The notes: a model not told the origin generated them from the letters alone. A stretch of 64,000 nucleotides of DNA from Bacteroidales bacterium UBA6267 (GCA_002440745.1 DJVB01000030.1:1-64000), one strand, 5' to 3'. Numbered from the stretch's first letter, positions 42,803 to 52,354 are shown. Translations and numbers: made by a program.

Positions 42803-43384
42803 ATGGTCATGTCCGATAAAACCAATTTGAATAATCTCACTGATTCAGAGCTGATTTCCCTTGTGCAGCAAGGGAAAAATCAGTTTTTTAGTGAGTTAGT
42901 TCGGCGATATCAATCTAAAGTAGCCTCCACAATCACAGCAATGGTCGGAAGTGGAGATGAGGCTGAAGATATTGGGCAAGAGGTCTTTATACGGTTTTTT
43001 AGAGCTTTGGATAGCTTTCGAGGCGATTCGTCAGTTGGTACTTATCTTACACGAATAGCGATTAATTTGTCGTTGAATGCCCTGAAAAAACGAAAGCGTT
43101 TACTTCAGCGATTTGTCGGTATTTCTGAAAATAATGTGATTGGACAAATTGGAAATGAGAGCTTTTCGCAGGAGAGCAATGATGCAAAAGAGATAGTTGA
43201 AAAGGCATTGAAACATCTTGATGAAGGCATCAGAGCGGTGGTTGTGATGCGAATGATTAATGGTTATAGTGTAAAAGAAACTGCCGAGATTTTAGAATTG
43301 CCACAAGGGACAGTCCTTTCTCGGCTATCTCGCGGACAAAAGCATTTAAAAGAGGTTTTGATTAAATATAATTACTATGAATAG
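42803..43384 (+). CDS. ECF-type RNA polymerase sigma factor
   Basis: A 193-residue group 4 sigma factor. Region 2 is visible as DEAEDIGQEVFIRFFRALDSFRG, followed by TYLTRIAINLSLNALKKRKR. Region 4 is around AVVVMRMINGYSVKETAEILELPQGTVLSRLSRGQKHLKE. No signal-sensing extension. The anti-sigma candidate overlaps its end by 8 bp and Spy/CpxP-like proteins follow, pointing to an envelope-stress circuit. ATG 42803 or 42809 possible. Confidence 0.9.
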   Translation: MVMSDKTNLNNLTDSELISLVQQGKNQFFSELVRRYQSKVASTITAMVGSGDEAEDIGQEVFIRFFRALDSFRGDSSVGTYLTRIAINLSLNALKKRKRLLQRFVGISENNVIGQIGNESFSQESNDAKEIVEKALKHLDEGIRAVVVMRMINGYSVKETAEILELPQGTVLSRLSRGQKHLKEVLIKYNYYE

Positions 43385-43700
43385 AAATTATAAAAATGAA
43401 CAAGTGGATGGCAAAATTGAGGAATTGCTCAAGAGCTATCAAACAGATTTTTCCAAGAATTTTGCCGAAAAGGTAATGGAAAACATTCAAAATGAAGGGT
43501 TTTTGAAAAACGATGTTCCATCTATAAATTGGTGGAGAAGCTTTAGTCGAATGGTAATTCCTGCTGCAGCTGTTTTAGTGGTTCTAATTGGCATTTCTTT
43601 TAGTCTCGAAAAGGAGGTCTCAAAAGATGCCTTAATTGGCACTGCTGATTTGACGAAAAATTCGTTGAATCCTTTTTTGCTTGAGTATTGGACTTATTAA
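43377..43700 (+). CDS. short anti-sigma factor candidate, single-pass
   Basis: 107 residues. A charged helical N-terminus (KIEELLKSYQTDFSKNFAEKVMENIQ) is followed by one membrane helix (RMVIPAAAVLVVLIGISFSL) and only ~30 outer residues. It lacks the HxxxCxxC zinc motif of ZAS anti-sigmas. Its overlap with the ECF gene and the topology are the basis for the call. Confidence 0.6.
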   Translation: MNRNYKNEQVDGKIEELLKSYQTDFSKNFAEKVMENIQNEGFLKNDVPSINWWRSFSRMVIPAAAVLVVLIGISFSLEKEVSKDALIGTADLTKNSLNPFLLEYWTY

Positions 43701-43719
43701 CCCGTTAAATTTAAAGAAA

Positions 43720-44508
43720 ATGCAATCTATACATGTCAAACCAACCATTGTAATTCTGATTTCTCTGATTGTCGGGTTTTTACTTGGAGTCATTGTAACT
43801 GGTTTTTATACACGTCACAGAATTGATGAACTTATGGCAATGAACACCCAAGAAGGACTTAAAAAGCGATTGATAGAGCTAATCGATCCCGATAAAGGTC
43901 AAGAGGCTTATGTTGATTCGTTAGTGGAGGTTTTCGCTCAACGAAATACTCAGATTATGCAAATTTATAAAGACTCATTGGATTTAATCCGTATCGATTT
44001 GCATGATCAATTAGAGCAAAAACTAAACGAAAAGCAAAAACGAAAAATAGAAAAAACACCGGAGTTAAGCTTGAAAAACATCCCTGAAAACCGCCGTCAA
44101 AAATTGCAGAACATTGTAAATGAGATTCGTAAAGATTCGGTTTCATCCACTTTGTTGGATAGCCTTCTGATTCGTCGTCAGGAAATACGTCAGGAAAAAC
44201 CAAAAAGTTCGGTTAAACGGTTGTATAGTGAACGTTCTTTAGCTTTGAAAGAACAATTGCAACTTACAGAAGAACAGTTCGTTAAAGTGGATTCTATCAA
44301 CAGACATCACTTTCGGATATTGCGCTCTATTCAGGCAGATAGTTCTTTAACGAAGGTTCAATTGGGCGGAAAACTAATGAAGTTGCGTAAGGAGCATCAA
44401 GATGCGTTGAGGCCGATTTTAACTGTGGAACAGTTTGAGAAATATCAAGCTATTGAAAAAGAGAGAGTTAGAGAGAGGATTAAAGAACGTAAAAAAAATA
44501 ATCCTTAA
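43720..44508 (+). CDS. membrane-anchored Spy/CpxP-like helical protein
   Basis: About 262 residues from ATG 43720; the longer frame from TTG 43681 overlaps the anti-sigma gene. One N-terminal membrane helix (IVILISLIVGFLLGVIVTGF) and a long, highly charged helical domain. The final third (LALKEQLQLTEEQFVKVDSI and LRPILTVEQFEKYQ) is the LTxxQ pattern of Spy/CpxP periplasmic chaperones and metal-stress sensors. 19 nt after the anti-sigma gene. Confidence 0.62.
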   Translation: MQSIHVKPTIVILISLIVGFLLGVIVTGFYTRHRIDELMAMNTQEGLKKRLIELIDPDKGQEAYVDSLVEVFAQRNTQIMQIYKDSLDLIRIDLHDQLEQKLNEKQKRKIEKTPELSLKNIPENRRQKLQNIVNEIRKDSVSSTLLDSLLIRRQEIRQEKPKSSVKRLYSERSLALKEQLQLTEEQFVKVDSINRHHFRILRSIQADSSLTKVQLGGKLMKLRKEHQDALRPILTVEQFEKYQAIEKERVRERIKERKKNNP

Positions 44509-44565
44509 GGGAATATTTCTGCAAATGTTATTGTCAAATGTGCATAAATCTAAATTTTACATAAA

Positions 44566-44922
44566 ATGAAAACAATAAGAATTTTGCCAATTTTAATGAT
44601 CTTAGGATTTTGTTTTAGCTCTTATGCTCAAAATCAAAAACTTACACCTGAAGAGCGTGCTGCGAAGCAAACAGAATGGATGAAAACGGAATTAAATTTG
44701 AACGATGAGCAAGCTGCTAAAGTCTCGGAGATAAATCTTCGTTATGTTAAAGCAATCTCGGATGTGAGGTCGTCAGTAACCGATGAAAACGACCGGAAAG
44801 CCAGAATCAAGGAATTGCAAAAGCAAAGAATTGTTGAGTTAAGACAAGTCCTTACACCTGAGCAACGAGAAAAACTGAAGCAGTTGTTAAAAGAAAAAAG
44901 ACAAAACTTTGAACAGAATTAA
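44566..44922 (+). CDS. periplasmic Spy/CpxP-like protein
   Basis: 118 residues. Signal peptide (RILPILMILGFCFSSYAQ), then two LTP/LN repeats of the LTxxQ style: LTPEERAAKQTEWMKTELNLNDEQ and LTPEQREKLKQLLKEKRQ. Likely a small helical cradle that binds misfolded periplasmic proteins or metal. Part of the ECF module. Confidence 0.68.
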   Translation: MKTIRILPILMILGFCFSSYAQNQKLTPEERAAKQTEWMKTELNLNDEQAAKVSEINLRYVKAISDVRSSVTDENDRKARIKELQKQRIVELRQVLTPEQREKLKQLLKEKRQNFEQN

Positions 44923-44949
44923 TTACTAACCTTTTAAAAAATTTAAGTT

Positions 44950-45774
44950 ATGAAAACCTTTAGAAAGTCAGCTATTTTAATGTTAATCAGTGTGTTAACT
45001 GTGTTTGTTGTACTAAGTTGTCAAAAGGACGAAGAGGATAAGGATTATAGTGCAAGTCAGGATAATGCCATTGCAGAAGCAGTCTTTAATGATGTTGCGA
45101 ATATTGTTGACGATGCTTATTCTAACGGCAACACCTCTAAAAACCCATCGACTTTGGTGATTATTGGACCTTGCGCCACTATAACTCTCGATACTTTTGC
45201 AACTCCGCGAACTCTTACCGTAGATTTTGGAACTACGGCCTGTCTATGCAACGATGGTAGATATAGAAGTGGGAAAATAATTGCCACATTCACAGGTCGT
45301 TATTATCAAGTTGGAACTGTAATCACCATATCTTTCGACAACTATGTTGTGAATGATCATATTGTCAGTGGAACGAAAACTATCACCAATATGGGATTAA
45401 ATACCAATAATAATCCCTATTTTCAGATTTCGGTTACCGGAACGATAGTAAAACCTAATAATGGAGGAACTATCTCTTGGACTGCCTCCCGTATTCGTGA
45501 GTGGTATGCCGGTTATGGAACTTTGCCTTTGACAGATGATATTTATTTGATAACCGGATCAGGGTCAGGTGTTTCGGCGGCAGGTACAGCTTACACGCTT
45601 AACATCACAAAAGCTTTACGCAAAGAAATTGGTTGTAAAAATATCGTGAGCGGAACGTTTGAACTCAGCATTTCCGGTAAGGCCAAACGCACAGTGGACT
45701 ATGGAGATGGAAGTTGTGATAATATCGTGACAGTGAAAATCTTAAATAAAACTTATACTTTTACCTTAAGTTAA
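44950..45774 (+). CDS. lipoprotein, unknown function
   Basis: 274 residues with lipobox Cys24 (FVVLSC) followed by acidic QKDEEDKDY, a pattern that in this phylum often directs lipoproteins to the cell surface. The rest is beta-rich with repeated Gly/Thr strands (SGKIIATFTGRYYQVGTVITISF, SGTFELSISGKAK), suggesting a beta-sandwich. No recognised domain. Likely the last gene of the ECF module; a terminator follows. Confidence 0.6.
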   Translation: MKTFRKSAILMLISVLTVFVVLSCQKDEEDKDYSASQDNAIAEAVFNDVANIVDDAYSNGNTSKNPSTLVIIGPCATITLDTFATPRTLTVDFGTTACLCNDGRYRSGKIIATFTGRYYQVGTVITISFDNYVVNDHIVSGTKTITNMGLNTNNNPYFQISVTGTIVKPNNGGTISWTASRIREWYAGYGTLPLTDDIYLITGSGSGVSAAGTAYTLNITKALRKEIGCKNIVSGTFELSISGKAKRTVDYGDGSCDNIVTVKILNKTYTFTLS

Positions 45775-45789
45775 TAAGCTCTCTAAACC

Positions 45790-45828
45790 AAAAAAGGCTC
45801 ACGGATGTTTCCGCGAGCCTTTTTTTTT
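45790..45828. terminator. bidirectional terminator between lipoprotein gene and rfbA
   Basis: Stem AAAAAAGGCTC (45790-45800) plus CGG with CCG plus GAGCCTTTTTT (45815-45825), loop 45805-45810, one unpaired base on each side, A run left and T run right. Confidence 0.83.
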
Positions 45829-46687
45829 AACGTGCCAATCGCATCAGATAGTCGCCATAGCCGCTGTTCAAAAGAGGTTCGGCAATGATTCGGAGTTGAT
45901 CTTTGTCGATAAAACCTTGGTTGTAAGCTACTTCCTCAATACAGCCAACTTTTAATCCTTGTCGTTGTTCCAAAACTTCAACAAAATGTCCTGCCTGTAG
46001 AAGTGAGCTGAAAGTGCCGGTGTCGAGCCAAGCCGTGCCGCGAGTCAGAATGCCGACTTTTAATTTTTTACGAAGCAAATACTCCTTATTAACATCCGTA
46101 ATTTCATATTCACCACGCTTGCTGGGTTTGAGATTTTTGGCAATTTCGACCACAGAATTGTCATAGAAATACAACCCGGGAACAGCATAATTCGATTTGG
46201 GAAACTCAGGTTTTTCTTCAATAGAGAGCGCATTGAAATTCTCGTCAAACTCCACAACGCCGTATCTTTCGGGATCGTTAACGTGATAAGCAAACACCAC
46301 TCCTCCGTCAGGGTCGTTGTTTTCTTTCAGAAGTTTTTGCAAACCGGCAGCATAAAAAATATTGTCTCCAAGAATCAGAGCTACTTTTTCATTACCGATA
46401 AATTCTTCACCTAAAACAAAAGCCTGAGCCAGGCCGTTGGGAATTATTTGTTCCTTATATTCAAATCTACATCCTAATTGATGCCCATCACCAAGTAATT
46501 TTTCGAAATTTGGTAGATCGTAGGGAGTCGATATTATAAGTATTTCTCGGATGCCGGCCATCATCAAAACGGTTAAAGGATAGTAAATCATTGGTTTGTC
46601 GTAGATTGGCATTAATTGTTTCGAGACGGCTAAGGTGAGAGGTCTAAGCCTTGTGCCTGATCCTCCGGCTAAAATAATTCCTTTCAT
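45827..46687 (-). CDS. rfbA: glucose-1-phosphate thymidylyltransferase
   Basis: A 286-residue nucleotidyltransferase making dTDP-glucose from dTTP and glucose-1-phosphate, the first step toward dTDP-rhamnose for surface polysaccharides. Signatures: KGIILAGGSGTRLRPLT, PMIYYPLTVLMMAGIREIL, LGDNIFY, EKPEFPKSNYAVPGLYFYD. Length is standard. The rest of the rhamnose pathway is not adjacent. Confidence 0.95.
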   Translation of the reverse strand: MKGIILAGGSGTRLRPLTLAVSKQLMPIYDKPMIYYPLTVLMMAGIREILIISTPYDLPNFEKLLGDGHQLGCRFEYKEQIIPNGLAQAFVLGEEFIGNEKVALILGDNIFYAAGLQKLLKENNDPDGGVVFAYHVNDPERYGVVEFDENFNALSIEEKPEFPKSNYAVPGLYFYDNSVVEIAKNLKPSKRGEYEITDVNKEYLLRKKLKVGILTRGTAWLDTGTFSSLLQAGHFVEVLEQRQGLKVGCIEEVAYNQGFIDKDQLRIIAEPLLNSGYGDYLMRLAR

Positions 46688-46774
46688 TAGCTTTATGTTT
46701 TAGATTGTTTATGAAAATATTTACTGTTTCTTAGGATGGTTGAAATAATAAATTACTTCGCTAAAGAGTGAGGC

Positions 46775-46782
46775 CAAAAATA
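46775..46782 (-). promoter_or_regulatory. -7 box of rfbA promoter
   Basis: Minus-strand TATTTTTG, about 90 nt before the ATG at 46687. A weak -33 (ATTG on the minus strand, 46804-46807) is 21 nt away. Confidence 0.33.
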
Positions 46783-46821
46783 GAACGAAAATTAGTCTAA
46801 TGTCAATAGAAAAATGGGTTG

Positions 46822-49224
46822 CTATTTGTGACTTTCTTCTTCAAAGCTTTCCATATCAATTTCTTCGTCTTCATCAAAAATATCTAAAATTGGCTCGTCA
46901 TTTTGTTTGCGCAATATCCAGCGGTCTAAAGTTAGCAATAACGATGGAAGAAGCACCAAATTCGATAGCATTGCCACGAGTAAGGTAAAAGAGATTAATT
47001 GACCTAAGGATTGAGTGCCTCCAAAGGAACTGAACATAAAAACGGAAAACCCTAAAAAAAGCACTATCGAACTATAAATCATCGACTGAACCGTTTCTTC
47101 AAGGGCGTACATTACAGAGTATTTTCTGTTCCATTCAGATGCTTTTAGAGCTAAACGGTAGCGTGATAGAAAATGTATGGTATTATCGACTGAAATTCCT
47201 AAAGCTATGCTAAAAATGATGATTGTTGAGGGTTTAATATTGATATTTAAAAAGCCCATTAGGGCGGCTGTCATAATCAGAGGCAGTAGGTTTGGCAGAA
47301 TGGCAATTGAAGCCATTTTGAACGACTTGAATAAAATGGTCATAATAGCTGCAATAATCAAAATAGCAAGTAATAGGCTGTAAAACAAATTGTTAATTAG
47401 GAACTCTACGCCTTTAAGAAATACCACCGAAGTTCCGGTAAGTACCACATCATATTTATCCGGTTTGAAAATGGAATCAATCTTAGGCCGTAAATCATTG
47501 ATTAGAAGATCGATTTCATGGGAGGCAATGTTTTGCATTTGAACACTAACTCTCGTAACTTGTTGTGCGCTATCCATAAAATTGTTGAGCATGGAAGCTT
47601 GTCCGGAATATTCTTTTGGGATATAGTTTAGAATAAATGCCCTTTCATTTGAATTGGGCAAACTGTATTTCGACGGGTCGTTATTGAAATAAGCAAGTTT
47701 GGCAACTTTCACCAAATCGGCCATTGATAGCGACCTCGAGAATTCACGATATGTGCTTAAGGTGTCTTGAAGTTTGCTAAGACGTTTCAATGTGGACATC
47801 TGCATTACTCCCTTTTCTTTTTTGGTATCTATCTGAATTTCAAAAGGTAATACTCCGTTAAATTCCTTTTCAAAAAATTGCAAATCGGTGTTTATTTTGT
47901 TTCCCTGTGGAATATCATCAACTACATTTCCGGTTGTTTTAAGCAGTGTCATGCCGAAAATACCAACAATTAATATAAAGAGTGAAGTCCAATATATAAC
48001 CGGTCGGCGGTTGGTAACGAGATGTTTAATAAAATCGATAAGAGTTGATAAGCTTTTCCTGTCTAAATATCGTAGGTGTTTGAATTGAGGCTTAGGCAAC
48101 AAACTGAAAAAAATCGGCACCAAGGTAAGTGATAGTATAAAAACCATTATAATACTTAGAGAGGTGATGATGCCAAATTCGACTAACATGTGGTTGTTTG
48201 TGATAATGAAAGCTGCAAATCCTACTGCTGTTGTCACATTCGTCAATAGCATCGGAGTGCCTACGGTTTGAATCATTCTGGCTAAAGCTTTCACTTTATT
48301 TCCGTGATTTCGATATTCTTGATAGTATTTGTTGAGTAAGAAAATATTGTTTTCAACAGCGATAATGGTCACAAGTGGAGGAAGAATTCCCGTAAGAATT
48401 GTAATTTTAAAACCAAGAATCACTAAAAGTCCCAACGACCACACCACCGAAAGTCCAACGATAATCATTGGGAAAATGACCGCTTTCATCGATTTGAAAA
48501 AGAGAAAGAGTAGGATGGAGGCTATGAGTAAGGTAAGGGAGATGAATAGTAGCAGCTCTTCTTTAATAATTTTCGACATCATTATCCGAATGTACGGTAG
48601 GCCTGAATAATGAACTTCGATTTTGGTGTCGTTACTAAATTGCTCCACTTCCTTAATTATATCGTTCATAAGCCCAAAGCGGCTATTGCTGCCGATATAT
48701 TCCTCATCTAATGTAACAGCTAAAATTGTGGCATTTTGATCGTTAAATAGTAAACCATTATAAAAAGGATTTGATTTTACTAAGGAGCAAATGGAATCCA
48801 AATCTTGCTGATTGGTTGGTTTTTCATCGAAAAGCCTGTTAAATTGGAATTTCCTTAAGCTGTCATTTTTTTCTAAAATGAATGATTTTGAAAGTGATAG
48901 CGTATTCTTTACTCCCGCGATTTTATCTAAGTTTTTGGTTAAATCATGCCATTTGTTGAAATATTCTAATTGCTCGATTTTTTTGTCTTTTATTCCAATA
49001 AACATCACAACACCATCTTCACCAAAGCGGTTTTTGAAGTTTTGATATGCGATAAAAACAGAGTCGGTTTCGGGCAGCATTTGTGCCATTTCGTAACTCA
49101 TTTTTACGCTAACAGCTTTATAACCAAAAAATATAGATATTAAAAATAGAATGGATAAGTTGGTCCACCGGTTTCTGAGTATAATTCTAATGACGTATTT
49201 CCACATTTGATTTAGTCTTATCAA
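46822..49224 (-). CDS. RND superfamily (MMPL/HAE3-like) exporter
   Basis: An 800-residue inner-membrane transporter of the RND superfamily. N-terminal helix near residues 15-35, a large outer loop (~35-205), a five-helix block (~210-400), a second helix around FILIVGIFGMTLL, a second outer loop, then the repeated block (SLLLAILIIAAIMTILF to LLPSLLLTLDRWIL). The duplicated topology and SIALGISVDNTIHFLSRYR match the MMPL/HAE3 group, which moves lipids, hopanoids or fatty molecules using proton force. No membrane-fusion or TolC partner is adjacent. Acidic C-terminus. Confidence 0.87.
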   Translation of the reverse strand: MIRLNQMWKYVIRIILRNRWTNLSILFLISIFFGYKAVSVKMSYEMAQMLPETDSVFIAYQNFKNRFGEDGVVMFIGIKDKKIEQLEYFNKWHDLTKNLDKIAGVKNTLSLSKSFILEKNDSLRKFQFNRLFDEKPTNQQDLDSICSLVKSNPFYNGLLFNDQNATILAVTLDEEYIGSNSRFGLMNDIIKEVEQFSNDTKIEVHYSGLPYIRIMMSKIIKEELLLFISLTLLIASILLFLFFKSMKAVIFPMIIVGLSVVWSLGLLVILGFKITILTGILPPLVTIIAVENNIFLLNKYYQEYRNHGNKVKALARMIQTVGTPMLLTNVTTAVGFAAFIITNNHMLVEFGIITSLSIIMVFILSLTLVPIFFSLLPKPQFKHLRYLDRKSLSTLIDFIKHLVTNRRPVIYWTSLFILIVGIFGMTLLKTTGNVVDDIPQGNKINTDLQFFEKEFNGVLPFEIQIDTKKEKGVMQMSTLKRLSKLQDTLSTYREFSRSLSMADLVKVAKLAYFNNDPSKYSLPNSNERAFILNYIPKEYSGQASMLNNFMDSAQQVTRVSVQMQNIASHEIDLLINDLRPKIDSIFKPDKYDVVLTGTSVVFLKGVEFLINNLFYSLLLAILIIAAIMTILFKSFKMASIAILPNLLPLIMTAALMGFLNINIKPSTIIIFSIALGISVDNTIHFLSRYRLALKASEWNRKYSVMYALEETVQSMIYSSIVLFLGFSVFMFSSFGGTQSLGQLISFTLLVAMLSNLVLLPSLLLTLDRWILRKQNDEPILDIFDEDEEIDMESFEEESHK

Positions 49225-49241
49225 TCTTGAATTTGGGGCTG

Positions 49242-49249
49242 CAAAGGTA
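49242..49249 (-). promoter_or_regulatory. -7 box of the RND exporter promoter
   Basis: Minus-strand TACCTTTG followed by CAGCC, the same extension seen at both rpsL boxes. The -33 region is weak. Very short leader to the ATG at 49224. Confidence 0.45.
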
Positions 49250-49275
49250 GAAAAAATGATAAAGTTGGAATGAGT

Positions 49276-50730
49276 TTATTCGATTTTCCCTTTTTTTATT
49301 AGGAATAATCCTACAAAGGTTAGTAATCCATTAATTAACAATAATTCAAACCCAAATTTGTAACCAAAAAATAATTGTGTCGAAAAGTGGTCCAAGAGGA
49401 AAGAAACTAAAGGTGCTGCAATTACAACAGGTATAACTAATTGATTCTTAATAGTGTATTTTGTTAGCAATCCAAAGCTAAAAAGTCCAAGAATAGGCCC
49501 ATAAGTATAACCGGCTATGGTGAAAAGTTCATTAATCACAGAGTCTTTATTGATGAAGCTGAATAGAACAATGATGAAAAGAAGTGTTATTGCGACTCCA
49601 AAATGGACTAGTTTTCGAGTTGTAACTTTTTGATTATCAGTTTTGTTCGCTTTATTATTTAATCCGAGAATATCTACAGAGAACGAGGTCGTGAGTGCAG
49701 TCATTGCGCTATCCGCCGATGAATAAGCAGCGGCAATTAGTCCAATCATAAAGGTGATTCCGGCCAATGGTGGCAAGTATTCAAAGGCTATAGTCGGAAA
49801 TATGTGGTCTGCTTTTGGAGGAATTGGCACACCAACATTAGCAGCAAAAATAAATAGGGTGGCCCCCAGAAAAAGAAAAATAAAATTAATTGGAATAAGT
49901 GAAACGCTCATCCAAAACATATTTTTCTGAGAATCTTTTAAGTTTCTGCATGTCAGGTTTTTCTGCATCATGTCTTGGTCCATCCCCGTCATAACGATGC
50001 TGATAAACATGCCTGAAATAAATTGTTTCAAGAAAAATTTTGGATGTTGCCAGTCCAAAATAAAGGTTTTACTGTAATCTGAAGCTAACACTTGATTGGT
50101 TAGGTCATTAAGATTCAGTTGTAATTTGTTCATTATCAAATATAAAGTCAGAAAAAGGGAAGCGAGCATAAAAGTTGTCTGTAGGGTGTCGGTCCAGACG
50201 ATGGTTTTTATGCCTGCTTTAAAAGTGTATAAAAGAATTAAAGCAATGAATAAAATGGAAGTCAGCCAGAAGGGAACTCCGTAGGAGTCGAAAACAAAAG
50301 CCTGAAGAATTGCTATTACTAAATACATTCGGAAAGCGGCGCCAATAGTTCGGCTAAGAAGAAAATAGGAAGCACCACTTTTGTAGGCATTTTTTCCGAA
50401 TCTTTGTTCAAAATAGGAATAAATGGAGGTGACGTTAAGTTTGTAATAAACAGGTAATAAGACTTTTATAATGGTTAGGTAGCCGAAAAAGTAGCCAAAT
50501 ACGATTACCATATACGAAAATCCATCAGCGCCAACTGAGCCCGGAATGGAAATAAAAGTAACTCCGGAAAGGGAAGCTCCAATCATTCCATAAGCTACTA
50601 AATACCAAGGAGATTGACGATTTCCTACAAAAAAGCTATCATTATTGGCTTTCTTTGAGGTTAGGTAACCAACCAAAAATAACAATGTACTATAAACTAA
50701 AAATATGGTGAGTATAAGTGTCGAACTCAT
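49276..50730 (-). CDS. sodium:solute symporter family protein
   Basis: About 484 residues with ~13 hydrophobic helices of the SSS family, which couples sodium entry to uptake of sugars, amino acids, nucleosides or sialic acid. Motifs: FFVGNRQSPWYLVAYGMIGASLSG, GFSYMVIVFGYFFGY, AGIKTIVWTDTLQTTFM, AAYSSADSAMTALTTSF. Start ATG 50730 is preferred; the upstream extension from 50778 lacks family similarity. The substrate is not evident from neighbours. Confidence 0.87.
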   Translation of the reverse strand: MSSTLILTIFLVYSTLLFLVGYLTSKKANNDSFFVGNRQSPWYLVAYGMIGASLSGVTFISIPGSVGADGFSYMVIVFGYFFGYLTIIKVLLPVYYKLNVTSIYSYFEQRFGKNAYKSGASYFLLSRTIGAAFRMYLVIAILQAFVFDSYGVPFWLTSILFIALILLYTFKAGIKTIVWTDTLQTTFMLASLFLTLYLIMNKLQLNLNDLTNQVLASDYSKTFILDWQHPKFFLKQFISGMFISIVMTGMDQDMMQKNLTCRNLKDSQKNMFWMSVSLIPINFIFLFLGATLFIFAANVGVPIPPKADHIFPTIAFEYLPPLAGITFMIGLIAAAYSSADSAMTALTTSFSVDILGLNNKANKTDNQKVTTRKLVHFGVAITLLFIIVLFSFINKDSVINELFTIAGYTYGPILGLFSFGLLTKYTIKNQLVIPVVIAAPLVSFLLDHFSTQLFFGYKFGFELLLINGLLTFVGLFLIKKGKIE

Positions 50731-50797
50731 GATTAACCCTCTGTTAAGATTTAGTTTGCAAAGGAATAAAAAATACATTTTCAGAGAGGGTTTATCT

Positions 50798-50805
50798 TAC
50801 TTTTG
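50798..50805 (+). promoter_or_regulatory. -7 box of recR promoter
   Basis: TACTTTTG fits TAnnTTTG, 63 nt before the recR ATG. -33 region only TTTC-like. Confidence 0.42.
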
Positions 50806-50868
50806 TCCCCTGAAATTCTAAACTGACATAAATTTAATTTTCCGAGCCTTATAATTTGATAAGCATTT

Positions 50869-51501
50869 ATGGATTATCTAAACTCCAAGTATTTAAGTAA
50901 AGTTGTTTCTGAGATGTCGAAACTGCCCGGAATAGGCCGTAAGACGGCGCTTCGTCTTGCCTTGCACCTGCTCCGACAGCCTTTGACCGAAGTTGATGCG
51001 CTCAGTGAATCGCTGCTTCTTATGCGAAATAATATCCGATTTTGTAAGCATTGCCACAATATTTCCGACTCGGAAGTTTGTGAAATTTGTCTGAATCACA
51101 CCCGTAATAATGGACAGATATGTGTAGTTTCGGATATTAATGATGTGATGGCTATCGAACGCACAGGAGAATTCAATGGTCGCTTTCATGTTTTAGGCGG
51201 AGTCATTTCTCCAATGGATGGAATTGGTCCAAATGATTTGAATATCGAATCCATCCTGCCACGAATTGCTAATGAACAGATTGGTGAGATTATTTTGGCT
51301 TTACCTACAACTGTGGAAGGGGACACGACAAATTTTTATATTTATAAGAAATTATTGCCTTTTGATTTGAAAATCACAACTATAGCCCGTGGTGTTAGCA
51401 TTGGTGACGACCTTGAATATATTGATGAAGTTACTCTTGGTCGGTCTTTGATAAATAGGCTTCCGTTTGATGATACCTTGAAAAGAGCCTCAGTAAAATA
51501 A
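50869..51501 (+). CDS. recR: recombination protein RecR
   Basis: A 210-residue DNA-repair protein that loads RecA at gaps with RecO and RecF. N-terminal helix-hairpin-helix (LPGIGRKTALRLALHLL), zinc finger with CKHC...CEIC, Toprim domain (ICVVSDINDVMAIERTGEFNGRFHVLGG) and C-terminal IARGVSIGDDLEYIDEVTLGRSL. Length is normal. Cytoplasmic. Confidence 0.95.
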   Translation: MDYLNSKYLSKVVSEMSKLPGIGRKTALRLALHLLRQPLTEVDALSESLLLMRNNIRFCKHCHNISDSEVCEICLNHTRNNGQICVVSDINDVMAIERTGEFNGRFHVLGGVISPMDGIGPNDLNIESILPRIANEQIGEIILALPTTVEGDTTNFYIYKKLLPFDLKITTIARGVSIGDDLEYIDEVTLGRSLINRLPFDDTLKRASVK

Positions 51502-51612
51502 AATTTTTGTTCAAAACCAACTTTTTTGTTGATTTGTGTCAGAAATAACAAGATATTTTCTAATTTTACATTCGATTAACAAACCGTTTAGAAACAAACA
51601 TATTGTGAAAAT

Positions 51613-52302
51613 ATGGATACAAATATGGTAAATAAGTGTCGGGAAACCAATGAGATACAAGCCTGTTTCGCTGTTATTACCGACGAGCAAAAGAAATATT
51701 TTGAAGATAATTCTAATCAGGTTACCTACTTCAAAGGCGAAACTATCTTCAAACAAGGTACAGTGAACAACTCGATCATGTATATTCGGCGGGGATTAGT
51801 GAAGCTGAGTATTCAGAGTAATGAGAAATATATTATTCTTTCTCTTAAGACAAAGAATCATTTTGTTGGCTTTGAGACGTTTAGGCATTCTGAAGGAAGT
51901 CCATATACCGTGACTGCATTAGAAGATACTGACGTGACTCTCGTTTCTAAAGAAATCATTGCCAATCTTTTAAACCAAAATCGAGCATTGTCGAATGAGG
52001 TAATCAAGCTTATCAACAACCACGTCATTGTTACGTATGATCGAATGTTTTCGCTGACACAGAAGCAACTCCACGGACGTTTGGCCGATATTCTGCTTTG
52101 CTTGTCAAGGAATATTTATGCAAGTGACACTTTTGAGCTGCCCCTCAGTCGAAAAGACCTTGCTGCCCTTACCTCTATGGCTCCGGAATCGGTGATTCGG
52201 ATTCTGAAAGATTTTAAGACGGACAACCTAATTAATACTACCGGAAAAACCATAAAGCTATTGAATATTCCTATGCTCGAAAAAATCAGTGCCGTAGGTT
52301 AA
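51613..52302 (+). CDS. Crp/Fnr family transcriptional regulator
   Basis: 229 residues. Cyclic-nucleotide-binding-like beta barrel (KGETIFKQGTVNNSIMYIRRGLVKL, GSPYTVTALEDTDVTLVS), a dimer helix, and a C-terminal winged helix (LPLSRKDLAALTSMAPESVIRILKDFKTDNLI). No N-terminal FNR-type Cys cluster, so an effector of CRP type or none. Upstream of, but not clearly in one operon with, the hybrid kinase. Confidence 0.88.
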   Translation: MDTNMVNKCRETNEIQACFAVITDEQKKYFEDNSNQVTYFKGETIFKQGTVNNSIMYIRRGLVKLSIQSNEKYIILSLKTKNHFVGFETFRHSEGSPYTVTALEDTDVTLVSKEIIANLLNQNRALSNEVIKLINNHVIVTYDRMFSLTQKQLHGRLADILLCLSRNIYASDTFELPLSRKDLAALTSMAPESVIRILKDFKTDNLINTTGKTIKLLNIPMLEKISAVG

Positions 52303-52346
52303 ATTTTGTATGATTTTTTCTCTTGCTATTTGCAAATCGTTGTTGG

Positions 52347-52354
52347 TATCTTTG
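52347..52354 (+). promoter_or_regulatory. -7 box of the hybrid kinase promoter
   Basis: TATCTTTG followed by CAGCC, the extended form also found at the rpsL operon. Nearest upstream TTTG (52329-52332) is only 14 nt away; CTTG (52322-52325) is 21 nt away. Confidence 0.43.
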
